From Streptomyces sp. F001 (GTDB lineage: Bacteria > Actinomycetota > Actinomycetes > Streptomycetales > Streptomycetaceae), in NCBI RefSeq assembly GCF_004187715.1, contig NZ_QZWF01000008.1:186001-250000 (forward strand): a stretch of 64,000 nt of DNA. Direction: 5' to 3'. The position numbers and the translations under genes were made by a program. Shown piece by piece: positions 34,664-43,285 of this stretch; positions within the stretch are counted from its first letter, which is position 1, and each line of letters starts with the position of its first letter. The notes beneath the pieces are model-generated. The model was not told the DNA's origin and made no database searches. It saw only the letters and a program-made list of their open reading frames with translations.

Positions 34664-35968
34664 TCACGCTTGTCTCCGGTAGTGGCTGGCTTGTGATCGC
34701 GCCTGGTGGCTGCGTCGCCAGGCGGACCAACTGAGCCGGTGGGCCGGGCCGTGAGCGGGCCGGACAACAACACTGATGAACAGGCGCTGGATCTCGTTGC
34801 AGGTCAGCGGGATCAGGTTGGCCAGCGTGGGGCGTTGTGCGTGTTCGTCGGCGCGGACGACGGCGAGGAAGGCATGGGCCAGCATCGCGAGGGTGACCCA
34901 GCGGGCCCAGGAGGGGTAGCGGCGGACCTGATGCTCATCCAGTCCGGCCAGCCCCTTCTCGCTTTGGAAGGTTTCCTCCACCCGCCATCTGGAACCTGCG
35001 ACCTTGACCAGGGTGGCGAGGGATGCCGACGTGGTGGAGTGACAGCGGTAATAGGCGAGTTCACCGGTAGTGCGGGTGCGACGGATCAGGAGCTGGTGGC
35101 GGCCCGGTGCCGCTTCGGCGAGGTCGATGACGGCCCAGTCGTAGAACCGCTGTCCCTTCGCGCCGCGTCCGGCCGACAGCTTCTGCCAGGCCCGCTTGGG
35201 CACCTTCTTCGCCAGGGCATCGGCGCGGAACGTGCCGGCGCCGGTGGGCACTTCGGCCGAGCAGGCCACCGCGAGGACGTAACCGATGCCGCGGTCCTCC
35301 AGCGCGGATCGCAGTTTCGGGTTGCCGCCGTAGACCTCGTCCCCCGTGACCCAGCCGACGCGGTGTCCGGCGGCAAGAAACCGTTCGATCATCACCCGGG
35401 CCAGTTCCGGCTTGGTCGCGAAGACGGTGTCCTCGCCGAGCCCCGCGGCCCGGCAGCGGTCCGGGTCGCACGTCCAAGAGCGCGGGATGTACAGCTCCCG
35501 ATCCACCGCCGCGTGCCCGCGCTCGCCGGCGTAGACGAGGTAGACGGCGACCTGAGAGTTCTCGATCCGCCCGGCGGTGCCGGTGTATTGGCGCTGGACC
35601 TCGACGGTGCGTGTGCCCTTCTTCACGTCGCCGGTCTCGTCGACGACCAGCACAGCGGCCTCGTCGTGGAGGTGCTCGACGACGTACTCGCGCACGTCGT
35701 CGCGGACGGCCTCGGTATCCCAGGCGGCCCTGCACAGCAGATGCTGCATGCCGTGCGGGGTGGCCTCCCCGGCCCACTCTGCGATCGTCCAGCAGTTCTT
35801 GCGCGGCAGATCCGACAGCAGGCCCAACACCAAGCGCTTGGCCCGGAGGCGGGGTTCGACCCGCGCGAACCGCCCGGCTATCCGGCTCATCAGGCCATCG
35901 AACGCCTCCTGCCAGCGGGCAGGGTCTACGCTGTGACCTGCGGCCACCGCGTGATCGTTTGTCTTCAC
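34664..35968 (-). CDS. IS701-family transposase
   Basis: A 434-residue DDE transposase. The first Asp is in AAVLVVDETGDVKKGTRTVE, the second in GHRVGWVTGDEVYGGNPKLR, and the final acidic residue in SRWRVEETFQSEKGLAGLDE; these are the IS701 landmarks. The N-terminus RLRAKRLVLGLLSDLPRKNC is typical. The reading frame is intact. I could not define its terminal repeats: the two flanks share only a weak GGGTG-GGCCA-type match. It lies immediately before the MazF-like gene. Confidence 0.9.
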   Translation of the reverse strand: MKTNDHAVAAGHSVDPARWQEAFDGLMSRIAGRFARVEPRLRAKRLVLGLLSDLPRKNCWTIAEWAGEATPHGMQHLLCRAAWDTEAVRDDVREYVVEHLHDEAAVLVVDETGDVKKGTRTVEVQRQYTGTAGRIENSQVAVYLVYAGERGHAAVDRELYIPRSWTCDPDRCRAAGLGEDTVFATKPELARVMIERFLAAGHRVGWVTGDEVYGGNPKLRSALEDRGIGYVLAVACSAEVPTGAGTFRADALAKKVPKRAWQKLSAGRGAKGQRFYDWAVIDLAEAAPGRHQLLIRRTRTTGELAYYRCHSTTSASLATLVKVAGSRWRVEETFQSEKGLAGLDEHQVRRYPSWARWVTLAMLAHAFLAVVRADEHAQRPTLANLIPLTCNEIQRLFISVVVRPAHGPAHRLSWSAWRRSHQARSQASHYRRQA

Positions 35969-36055
35969 ACACCGATGATTAACGTGGCCGCACCCGTCTC
36001 CACAGCGCGTCAGGGTCGCGCAGCGTACGCATGCGGTCCTGTGTCAGGAGGACAT

Positions 36056-36460
36056 GTGCAACGTGGCGAAGTCTGGTGGGTCGAGTTCGACGAGCGGCGG
36101 CCGGTCGTACTGCTGTCGGAAGGCGACGCGTCCGGGATCCGGGTAATGCAGGTCGTGGCTCCGGCGGGCGTCGACATCAGCGGTCTGGGCGTCGAAGTGG
36201 TAGTAGGCGCCATGGAAGGACTGCCCTTTGAAGGCGTGCTGCGGTTCGCGTTCCCGTGTCCGGGCTTTACCCCCTGCACCTGGCTGACCACCGTGTCCCG
36301 GGACGACCTGATCGAGCGGGCGGGCGCCCTGCCCTACGCGAAACTCAACGAGATTGAGGATGCCCTCCGACTCGCTGGACAGGCGAAGGAGCGGACCCCG
36401 GCGACGACCGAGAAGCTCAGCGAATTAAGGGACGCCCTCCGTCTCGGTGGACTTGAGTAG
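36056..36460 (+). CDS. MazF/PemK-like protein, no antitoxin seen
   Basis: A 134-residue protein beginning VQRGEVWWVEFDERRPVVLL, which matches the first strands of MazF/PemK ribonuclease toxins (GEVWWV, then RPVVLLS); the TTVSRDDLIERAGAL segment fits the later part of the fold. AGGAGG lies 4 bases before GTG 36056. The usual upstream antitoxin gene is missing: upstream is the IS701 transposase start on the other strand. It may be an orphan toxin-like enzyme or a harmless relative. Confidence 0.7.
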   Translation: MQRGEVWWVEFDERRPVVLLSEGDASGIRVMQVVAPAGVDISGLGVEVVVGAMEGLPFEGVLRFAFPCPGFTPCTWLTTVSRDDLIERAGALPYAKLNEIEDALRLAGQAKERTPATTEKLSELRDALRLGGLE

Positions 36461-36886
36461 TCGGGTAGGCGGAGAAGGAACGGACACCCTCGGTGGCGTG
36501 GTCGATCTCGTCCAGATGATCGACACTGACCACCTGTCTCCTCGGCGCCCCTCACCATCGAGATCACGATCTACGGCTGGAGTACTAACCGCCATCGTCA
36601 GAACATCTTCGATGGGAATTAGGCGCTGAAGATTCTCAGGCAAGAAACTAAATCGTTCAGCCGCAGAGTCCAGCATTGCTCGCAGTGAATTCTCGTCCGT
36701 GTCCAGGATCGTTACCCAAGACGAGGGCAAGCTGTCCGCCGATGACTCGACTGCACCGTCCAGCCTCCCCAGCGTCCACACCCCCTGCCTGTCGAGCCCC
36801 AACCAGATTCCCGTGCCGCTGATCTGCACCAGCGTGATGGGCACACCTGGTCCGCGAGACTGCAGCGCGAGTGCATCCGGTCCCAT
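36425..36886 (-). CDS. Unrecognised protein, probably truncated
   Basis: A frame of 153 residues with a protein-like start (ITLVQISGTGIWLGLDRQGV) and ENLQRLIPIEDVLTMA. After about residue 100 it enters the right 27-bp repeat and becomes Arg/Thr/Pro-rich and no longer protein-like, and it overlaps the 3' end of the MazF-like gene. I think the real gene was cut at 36588 by the element. Its identity is unknown. Confidence 0.4.
   Translation of the reverse strand: MGPDALALQSRGPGVPITLVQISGTGIWLGLDRQGVWTLGRLDGAVESSADSLPSSWVTILDTDENSLRAMLDSAAERFSFLPENLQRLIPIEDVLTMAVSTPAVDRDLDGEGRRGDRWSVSIIWTRSTTPPRVSVPSPPTRLLKSTETEGVP
36562..36588. repeat. Right copy of the 27-bp inverted repeat
   Basis: Reads GATCACGATCTACGGCTGGA and on to 36588. 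It is the inverted partner of 34011-34037 (24 of 27). Confidence 0.65.
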
Positions 36887-36917
36887 ACCAGGGCTACGGC
36901 CCACCCGCGGCGGCGAG

Positions 36918-37697
36918 TCACTGGGGCACGAACTCGTACTGCAACTCGTAAAGATGTCCCGCCTTCACCATGACCGTCGCCTCGACGGGCCGTTCGCCGT
37001 CGCTGTGCACAACGCGAAGGGTGCGCAGGACCGGCATGCCGCTCGTGAGACGAAGTGCCTGGTACTGCTCCTGCGTGGGGATCCTCGCGGAGACACGGTC
37101 CACGCTGCGGCGGGGCGGGTGGCCGAGTTCCGTCAGGAGTGCCGGAGTTCCGCCCTTGATTCTGCGACGGTCCATCAAGGCCGTGCCTCGGGCGATGGCC
37201 AACGGGTAGTAAGACGTCACGAGTTCGGCTGGCTCGTCGTCGACCAGAAGGAGCTGAGTCCGGACCAGGGCTGTGGCGTCCTCCGGGAGGCCGAGGGCCG
37301 CGCGGACGTCCGCGGGCGGGCGGCGCTCACCCACGTCGAGGACCGTGCTGCGCGCGTGGGTGCCGTGTTTGGCCGCCTCGGTGAGCCATGGGTATGGCTG
37401 CCCGGGGCCGGCCGGCGCCAAGGACGCGGCGGGGCGCACGGTGCGTTGGCGGTGCTCCCGTACCGTCACGGCGGCGCCCGCCCTTCCCACCACCAGGCGT
37501 TCGTCCTTGAGGAGTTGGAGAGCCTTCTGCACCGTTGCGTTCGAGGCGTCGAAGCGGGTCTTGAGCTGCGCCGTGGAGGGCAGGCTGACGCCCGGCGGCA
37601 GTTCTCCAGTCATGATGTCGTCCCGCAGATCGGCCGCGATCCTCTCGTGCAGCGAGCGGCGGTCGGTGGCGTCCGGTTCGGCCTTGGGCACGGTCAT
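36918..37697 (-). CDS. GntR-family (HutC group) regulator
   Basis: A 259-residue regulator with the GntR winged helix near residues 15-75 (IAADLRDDIMTGELPPGVSL, then FDASNATVQKALQLLKDERL). The C-terminal UTRA ligand domain is visible (ALVRTQLLLVDDEPAELVTS, then YYPLAIARGTALMD). It shares a 4-base overlap with the upstream UTRA-only gene, so both are one unit. Its ligand and targets are unknown. Confidence 0.88.
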   Translation of the reverse strand: MTVPKAEPDATDRRSLHERIAADLRDDIMTGELPPGVSLPSTAQLKTRFDASNATVQKALQLLKDERLVVGRAGAAVTVREHRQRTVRPAASLAPAGPGQPYPWLTEAAKHGTHARSTVLDVGERRPPADVRAALGLPEDATALVRTQLLLVDDEPAELVTSYYPLAIARGTALMDRRRIKGGTPALLTELGHPPRRSVDRVSARIPTQEQYQALRLTSGMPVLRTLRVVHSDGERPVEATVMVKAGHLYELQYEFVPQ

Positions 37698-38236
37698 CCG
37701 ATCCTGATCTGGTAGCGCAGTCTCTGCCGGTGAGCAGGCATCACCATACGGTCGACCTGGATCGGCTGGTCATCCCGGTCCAACGTGAGCCTGGTCAGCC
37801 GTAGAACCGGCTCTTCCGGAGCCGTTCGCAATGTCTTCCGCTCCTCCTCGTCGGGCACTCCGGCCGTTACGTCCTCACAGACGAGGGCTCCGACATGGCC
37901 GAGCCCGGCGAGGAACGTGACGGCTCCGCCGGGGATCTTGGCCGTCTCGACAAGCCTCGTACCCCGGGCGATGCCGATCGGGTAGTAGGTGTCCGTCAGT
38001 TCGTTCGGCACGTCGTCGAGGAGGATCAGGCGCCGGCGTACGACGACCGGTGCTCCCTCGGGAATCACGAACAGCTTCGCCACGTCGGTCGGCGCCGACA
38101 CCTCTCCGGCCTGGAGGATCCGCTGGGTTCCGCGGCGGCCCTGGGTGGCCGCTTCAGCGCCCCAGGCGTCCCCGTTCCCAGCATCCCGCGGCTTCAGATA
38201 CGGCAACGACGTGCTGACCCAACTGCTCGCGCTCAC
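37694..38236 (-). CDS. UTRA-domain protein without DNA-binding domain
   Basis: A 180-residue protein that is only a UTRA ligand domain: VVVRRRLILLDDVPNELTDT, then YYPIGIARGTRLVETAKIPG, and ending DRMVMPAHRQRLRYQIRIG. The first 40 residues (MSASSWVSTSLPYLKPRDAG) are not an HTH. It is closely related in sequence to the UTRA part of the gene it overlaps downstream, so the pair may form a hetero-oligomer in which only one subunit binds DNA. Confidence 0.82.
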   Translation of the reverse strand: MSASSWVSTSLPYLKPRDAGNGDAWGAEAATQGRRGTQRILQAGEVSAPTDVAKLFVIPEGAPVVVRRRLILLDDVPNELTDTYYPIGIARGTRLVETAKIPGGAVTFLAGLGHVGALVCEDVTAGVPDEEERKTLRTAPEEPVLRLTRLTLDRDDQPIQVDRMVMPAHRQRLRYQIRIG

Positions 38237-38391
38237 GACGCCCTCCTGTCCGGCCGACGGGCCTCCCGACTTGCTGACCCTCCACGTTAAGCGACACGCC
38301 GATGCTCACCCCAACATCCGAACCTTACCGCTTTTCGCGAATAGAAGTAATGTGAGCGGGCCGGATTGCCCACACACGGAGGTGGCCCACC

Positions 38392-38823
38392 GTGCCCTTG
38401 CCGCGGCAACGCCGTTTCCCGCGATCGCGCGCTTCCGTCCGCGACGCTCGCGAGTTCACGCTTCAGGTCTTGACAGAATGGGGCTGCACGGACCGGCTGG
38501 ACGACATACGGCTTTGTGTATCGGAACTCGTCACGAACGCCTTGCTGCACGGAGTGCCACCAGGCCGGGAGTACTGCGTGAGTCTCGCGCGCGACGGCGC
38601 GGTGATTCGCCTTGAGGTCCGAGACAGCGGCGATCGGGATCTGCCGTCACAGCAGCCCCACTCTGAGATTCCGGACACCGGTGAGGAATCAGGACGAGGG
38701 TTGTTCCTGGCCCGGGAGTTAGCCGACGACCTCGGCATCAGTAAGCACGTCGTCGGCAAGACGGTGTGGGTGACCTTCAAAGCAGCCCTTCAACACGAAC
38801 CATTCCCGGAGGCCGAGACGTGA
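38392..38823 (+). CDS. GHKL ATPase-fold protein (anti-sigma-type kinase)
   Basis: A 143-residue protein with the histidine-kinase-like ATPase fold alone: N box LCVSELVTNALLHG, G1 LEVRDSGD, G2 ESGRGLFLARELADDLGI. This is the RsbW/SpoIIAB class that is very abundant in Streptomyces. No sigma factor or anti-anti-sigma gene is adjacent. The start is GTG 38392. It is divergent from the UTRA/GntR pair and overlaps the next gene by 4 bases. Confidence 0.85.
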   Translation: MPLPRQRRFPRSRASVRDAREFTLQVLTEWGCTDRLDDIRLCVSELVTNALLHGVPPGREYCVSLARDGAVIRLEVRDSGDRDLPSQQPHSEIPDTGEESGRGLFLARELADDLGISKHVVGKTVWVTFKAALQHEPFPEAET

Positions 38824-39011
38824 CCCACCAGGAGAACGTCTCAGCGGAGTGCCTGCACTCGCTGCACGACCGGTGCGACGGCAACCGTGAGATCAGACGC
38901 AAAGGCGCCGCAGAGTGGGAGCACCCGCTGCTCACCCTCCGATGCGACTGCGCCTGCCATCGCGTCGAAGCCTCGACTTCACGGGGCTGCCGCAGCCGCC
39001 GGGCCGGCTAA
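38820..39011 (+). CDS. Small Cys/His-rich protein
   Basis: A 63-residue protein starting at GTG 38820 inside the end of the ATPase gene (GTGA overlap). CLHSLHDRC and LRCDCACHRVE give four or more Cys and His that could bind one zinc ion. The C-terminus is Arg/Ser-rich. I do not recognise a family; small zinc-type partners of GHKL ATPase genes are common in Streptomyces. Confidence 0.6.
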   Translation: MTHQENVSAECLHSLHDRCDGNREIRRKGAAEWEHPLLTLRCDCACHRVEASTSRGCRSRRAG

Positions 39012-39786
39012 GTGCACCACCACAAGAACCGCTCGCACGTCTCCGACGGCGACGGGTCCGGGTCCGGTACCGAAGTCGTCGGCTGTGAGGTCGGTGTCGG
39101 GGTCGGGTCCGGGGCGGGTGGGGCGCGGGGTTGGGGTTCGACGGGTCGTCGGGGGCCGGGTCCGCGGGGGACGACTGGTCGTTCTCCGTCGGGGTCGCGG
39201 ACTTCTTGTCGTCCTTCTCGTCCTTGTCCTTGTCGGACTTCGACGGGGAAGGGGACTTCGAGGCGTCCGCGGAGGCCGTGCCCGTGCCCGGGGTGGCGCC
39301 CGTGGAGCCGTCGGTCAGGGGGTCCGGTGAGGCGTCGGACTCCTCCGACGCAGCGCCGTCCGCCGAGGGGTCCCCGGCCGCTGCCGGCTTCGGGGACGAA
39401 CCCGGGGCGTCCAGGCCGAGTTCGGCGAGGCTCAGGGCGCCGGCGGCCAGGACGAATCCCGCCGCGATGAGCAGGGTGCGGCGGCGTCGGCGGCGGTGGG
39501 CCGCGGCCTTGCGGTCGCGTCGGCTCACGCCCGGCTGACGGCGTCGCCCGGAGCCGCGTCCGGGGCGGTCGTCGTCGGCATCGTCGACGTCGTCGTCCTC
39601 GTCGTACGGCTCGTCGGGCTCCGCCGGCCGTACCACCGTGACGACGTCCGTGCGCACGTCCGTCCGTACGACGGTGTGCACGACCGTCTCCTCCGCGTAC
39701 GCGCGAAGCTGTTCCGCTGGCGTGCCGCACCCCGGACAGGCGAGGGCGCCATTCAGGTGCCGTCGGCACGGGTGGCAGTAGTCCAT
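39008..39786 (-). pseudogene. SCO2400-family protein with an apparent frameshift
   Basis: The N-terminus MDYCHPCRRHLNGALACPGC is a zinc ribbon; a basic patch and one membrane helix (TLLIAAGFVLAAGALSLAEL) and a long Ser/Pro/Asp-rich extracytoplasmic tail follow. In the start frame the tail switches to an Arg-rich run after about residue 215, while the neighbouring frame from 39090 gives PTPTPTSQPT and ends CERFLWWCT, the ending I expect for the family. So one base was lost or gained in a C-run near 39095-39120. It could be a real mutation or a sequencing error. Confidence 0.7.
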
Positions 39787-39946
39787 GACGCGGGAAGATT
39801 AAGTTCCGCATGGGTAACGTTCATAGGCTCCGCTGTGAATGTTCTGTGGTGAACGATCCCCTCCGGCGTGGCGAGTTGAGGGCAACCTGCTCGCATCACC
39901 CCGAAACGACTTTCGAAAGTGCCGAAACTGTTATGCGTTCGACCCA

Positions 39947-40013
39947 TTGACACCCCGACCACCTCATCCTTACTGTCACGCCAGCATTTCGAACGTGTGA
40001 CGAAATATCGAAC
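39947..40013 (+). promoter_or_regulatory. Promoter and operators of the sugar operon
   Basis: TTGACA (39947-39952) and TACTGT (39971-39976) make a sigma-70-type promoter with an 18-base spacer. Just downstream lie ATTTCGAAC (39986-39994) and ATATCGAAC (40005-40013), where a bound repressor would block transcription. A further perfect palindrome, ACTTTCGAAAGT, is at 39909-39920. Confidence 0.65.
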
Positions 40014-40042
40014 AGAGCCGACGTTCACGAGGGGCAACTGCC

Positions 40043-41200
40043 GTGCGCATCACCGGAATCAGCACACACGTGGTCGGGACGCCGTGGCGCAACCTGACGT
40101 ACGTACAGGCGCACACCGACGAGGGGGTCACCGGAGTCGGCGAGACCCGGATGCTGGGCCACACCGACGCGCTGATCGGCTATCTGAGGGAGGCCGAGGC
40201 CAACCACATTCTCGGTTCCGACCCGTTCGCCGTCGAGGACCTCGTCCGCAGGATGAAGTACGGCGACTACGGGCGGGCCGGCGAGATCGTCATGTCCGGT
40301 ATCGCCGTCATCGAGATGGCCTGCTGGGACATCAAGGGCAAGGCCCTCGGGGCGCCCGTCTGGCAGCTCCTGGGTGGCAAGGTCACCGACAAGGTCAAGG
40401 CGTACGCCAACGGCTGGTACACCACCGAGCGGACCCCGGAGGCGTACCACAAGGCCGCCCAGGGCGTCATGGAGCGCGGGTACAAGGCGCTCAAGATCGA
40501 CCCCTTCGGCACCGGGCACTTCGAGCTCGACCACGAGCAGACCCTGTACGCCGTGTCGCTGATCGAGGCCGTCCGGGACGCCATCGGCCCGGAGGCCGAG
40601 CTGATGCTCGAGATGCACGGTCGGTTCTCCCCCGCCACCGCCGTCCGGCTGGCCAAGGAGCTCGCCCCCTTCAAGCCCGCCTGGCTGGAGGAGCCCTGCC
40701 CGCCGGAGAACCTGAAGGCGCTGGAGAAGGTCGCCGCCAAGGTGGACATCCCGGTCGCGACCGGTGAGCGCATCCACGACCGCATCGAGTTCCGCGAGCT
40801 CTTCGAGAGCCAGGCCGTCGACATCATCCAGCCCGACGTCGGTCACATCGGCGGCATCTGGGAGACGCGGAAGGTGGCCGCCACCGCCGAGACCCACTAC
40901 ATGCTCGTCGCCCCGCACAACGTCGGCGGCTCCGTCCTCACCGCCGCGTCCCTCCAGGTCGGCTTCACCACCCCGAACTTCAAGATCCTGGAGCACTTCA
41001 ACGATTTCGCCGACGCGGAGATCAAGAAGGTCGTCAAGGGCGCGCCCCAGGTGATCGACGGGTACTTCCACCTCTCCGACGCCCCCGGTCTCGGTGTGGA
41101 GCTCGACGTCGACGCCGCCGCCGAGTTCCCGCAGCAGCAGGCCCGGTTCGACCTGTGGGCCGAGGGCTGGGAGCAGCGCAAGCCGAAGGAATCCAAGTGA
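40043..41200 (+). CDS. Enolase-superfamily sugar-acid dehydratase (mandelate racemase type)
   Basis: A 385-residue enzyme with the capping domain then a TIM barrel. Metal-ligand acids lie in LMLEMHGRFS, WLEEPCPPEN and VATGERIHD; the catalytic Lys region is KALKIDPFG, and His sits in VAPHNVGG. The pattern is that of galactonate/arabinonate-type dehydratases, but the exact substrate cannot be told. It is first in a unit with a zinc dehydrogenase overlapping by 4 bases. Sugar-acid dehydration followed by oxidation is implied. Confidence 0.85.
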   Translation: MRITGISTHVVGTPWRNLTYVQAHTDEGVTGVGETRMLGHTDALIGYLREAEANHILGSDPFAVEDLVRRMKYGDYGRAGEIVMSGIAVIEMACWDIKGKALGAPVWQLLGGKVTDKVKAYANGWYTTERTPEAYHKAAQGVMERGYKALKIDPFGTGHFELDHEQTLYAVSLIEAVRDAIGPEAELMLEMHGRFSPATAVRLAKELAPFKPAWLEEPCPPENLKALEKVAAKVDIPVATGERIHDRIEFRELFESQAVDIIQPDVGHIGGIWETRKVAATAETHYMLVAPHNVGGSVLTAASLQVGFTTPNFKILEHFNDFADAEIKKVVKGAPQVIDGYFHLSDAPGLGVELDVDAAAEFPQQQARFDLWAEGWEQRKPKESK

Positions 41201-42204
41201 CCGCCACCGCCGTCGTCATCGAGGCGCCCGGCGAGTACCGGCTCGTCGAGCACACGCCCCGCCCGCCCGAGCCCGGCGAGGCCCTCGTCCGCGTCCACGC
41301 CGTCGGCATCTGCGGCAGCGACCGCGAGGTCTACCAGGGCAACCGGCCCGAGGGATACGTCCGTTACCCGCTCATCCCCGGCCACGAGTGGTCGGGGACG
41401 GTGCAGCAGGTCGGCGCCGGGGTCCCCGGGTCGCTCGTCGGTCGCAAGGTCGTCGGCGAGGGCTTCCGCAACTGCCAGGTGTGCGACCGCTGCCACGCCG
41501 GTGAGACCACGCTGTGCACGGACGGCTACGAGGAGACCGGGTTCACCCAGCCGGGGGCGATGGCCACCACTCTCACCCTCCCGGCGCGTCTCCTGCACGT
41601 CCTGCCGGACGACGCCGACCTGACGGCCGCGGCCCTGCTGGAGCCGGCCGCCTGTATCGCGGCGGCGGCCCTGAAGGCCCATGCCCTGCCGGGCGAGAAG
41701 GTGGCCGTGGTCGGTACCGGCACGCTCGGGATGTTCGCGGTGCAGTTCCTGCGCGCCGCCTCCCCGGCCGAGCTGCTGGTCGTCGGCACCCGTACGGACC
41801 GTGCGGCCCTGTCCAGGGAGTTCGGCGCGACCGAGTTCCGTACCAAGGACGAGGAACTCCCCGGCGACTTCGACGTGGTGATCGAGACGGCCGGCTCCGC
41901 CGACGCCGCCCGCACCGCGGCCGCCCTGCTGCGGCGCGGCGGACGGCTGGTCCTGACGGGGATCCCGGCGCCGGGCGCCGACGGTCTGGACCCGACGGAT
42001 CTGGTCGTACGGCAGCTGGAGGTGCACACCGTCTTCGGTGCGCCGCCGGACGCCTGGGCGCACACGGTGCGGGTGTTCGGCGCCGGGCTGCTCGACCCGG
42101 TGCCGCTGGTCACCCACGAGCTGCCGCTCACCGAGTTCCCGCAGGCCATCGAGCTGGTGGGAGCCGGCGATCCGAAGGTCGGCAAGGTGCTGCTCCGCCC
42201 CTAG
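41197..42204 (+). CDS. Zinc-dependent medium-chain dehydrogenase
   Basis: A 335-residue dehydrogenase. Catalytic zinc ligands: Cys in VGICGSDREV, His-Glu in IPGHEWSG. Structural zinc Cys: NCQVCDRCHAGETTLC. NAD(P) is bound at VAVVGTGTLGMFAVQFLR. GTG 41197 overlaps the stop of the dehydratase by 4 bases. It resembles the L-threonine/polyol dehydrogenase group and probably acts on a sugar or sugar-acid intermediate here. Confidence 0.88.
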   Translation: MTATAVVIEAPGEYRLVEHTPRPPEPGEALVRVHAVGICGSDREVYQGNRPEGYVRYPLIPGHEWSGTVQQVGAGVPGSLVGRKVVGEGFRNCQVCDRCHAGETTLCTDGYEETGFTQPGAMATTLTLPARLLHVLPDDADLTAAALLEPAACIAAAALKAHALPGEKVAVVGTGTLGMFAVQFLRAASPAELLVVGTRTDRAALSREFGATEFRTKDEELPGDFDVVIETAGSADAARTAAALLRRGGRLVLTGIPAPGADGLDPTDLVVRQLEVHTVFGAPPDAWAHTVRVFGAGLLDPVPLVTHELPLTEFPQAIELVGAGDPKVGKVLLRP

Positions 42205-42206
42205 TC

Positions 42207-42251
42207 GTACGCCGGTACGGCGGCGACCTGACGGCCGCCGTACCGGCGTAC
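42207..42251. terminator. 18-bp perfect hairpin after the dehydrogenase gene
   Basis: GTACGCCGGTACGGCGGC (42207-42224) pairs fully with 42234-42251, with a 9-base loop. It separates the dehydratase/dehydrogenase unit from the next gene. Confidence 0.7.
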
Positions 42252-42293
42252 ACCCAGAGCCTCCCCCACCCAGAGCCCCGGACCTCGTCCGAT

Positions 42294-42302
42294 ATTTCGA
42301 AC
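42294..42302. promoter_or_regulatory. ATTTCGAAC operator before the TIM-barrel gene
   Basis: The site is identical to the one at 39986-39994 and lies 14 bases before the start codon at 42317, in GATATTTCGAACACGAAGGA. Confidence 0.55.
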
Positions 42303-42316
42303 ACGAAGGACAGCTT

Positions 42317-43285
42317 GTGACCGACGCTTCCGCCACGGCAGCCCGCAGGCCCGGTGAGCAGGCACTCACCGCGCTCGGCCTGGGCGCGCCCGCCCTCGAC
42401 CCCGCCGACGCATCGCCGCACAGCTTTCCGGGCGGTGGCCGCTGGCGCACCGAGATCCCCTCGTGCGAGGGTCCCGAGGCGCTGGCGGTCGTACTCAAGG
42501 AGTCCTCGCGGCTCGACGTACCGATCCACCGGATCAGTCAGGGCAGCGGCGTGTGGATGCTGACCGACGCCGAGATCACCGAGATGGTCGAGGCCACCGG
42601 TGAACGTGACATCGAGCTCTGCCTGTTCACCGGCCCGCGCGGCACCTGGGACATCGGCGGCTCGACCCGCACCGACTCCCGCGGCGGCGGTCTCAGGGCC
42701 CGCGGGCACGATGCCGTCGCCGGGTGCGTCGAGGACGCCGTACGGGCGACGGAGCTGGGCGTGAAGTGCCTCCTCGTCGCCGACGAGGGCGTGCTGTGGA
42801 CGCTGCACCGGGCGCGTACGGCCGGGATCATCCCGGCGGACACCACGCTGAAGGTGTCGGCGCTGGTCGGGCCGGTCAACCCGGCCTCGTTCGCGGTGTA
42901 CGAGCGGCTCGGCGCCGACTCCATCAACGTGCCCAGCGATCTGACGCTGGATCACCTCACCGAGATCCGCCGGGTGTCCGGCGCTCCCATGGACATGTAC
43001 ATCGAGGCCCCCGACGATCTCGGCGGCTATGTACGGATGTACGAGGTCGCCGAGCTGATCCGGCGCGGCGCGCCGCTGTACCTGAAGTTCGGCCTGTCCA
43101 AGGCCCCCGCGATCTACCCGTACGGCCACCACCTGCGGGACGTCACCCTGGCCACCGCCAGGGAGCGGGTGCGGCGTGGCCGGCTGGCCCTGGACCTGCT
43201 CGCCCGGCACGGGGCCGACGGGGACATGGCCCCGCTGGGCTCGCGGCTGCCCGGCGAGCTCAAGCGGTTCGAAACATATTCATAA
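42317..43285 (+). CDS. TIM-barrel-like protein of the sugar locus (U32-like?)
   Basis: A 322-residue protein I do not identify firmly. It has a regular beta/alpha pattern: GEQALTALGLGAPAL, then ELGVKCLLVADEGVLWTLHR, VGPVNPASFAVYERLGADSI and GGYVRMYEVAELIRRGAPLY. Annotations of similar proteins say peptidase, from a distant U32 resemblance, but no catalytic motif is obvious. GTG 42317 follows GAAGGA. It lies between the dehydratase/dehydrogenase pair and the transporter, so it is likely a sugar-acid aldolase or isomerase-like enzyme. Confidence 0.6.
   Translation: MTDASATAARRPGEQALTALGLGAPALDPADASPHSFPGGGRWRTEIPSCEGPEALAVVLKESSRLDVPIHRISQGSGVWMLTDAEITEMVEATGERDIELCLFTGPRGTWDIGGSTRTDSRGGGLRARGHDAVAGCVEDAVRATELGVKCLLVADEGVLWTLHRARTAGIIPADTTLKVSALVGPVNPASFAVYERLGADSINVPSDLTLDHLTEIRRVSGAPMDMYIEAPDDLGGYVRMYEVAELIRRGAPLYLKFGLSKAPAIYPYGHHLRDVTLATARERVRRGRLALDLLARHGADGDMAPLGSRLPGELKRFETYS

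Noticed and set aside
34706..36055. N-terminal extension of the MazF-like frame through the IS701 region
   Set aside because: It is antisense to the transposase; the ribosome site before 36056 fixes the start.
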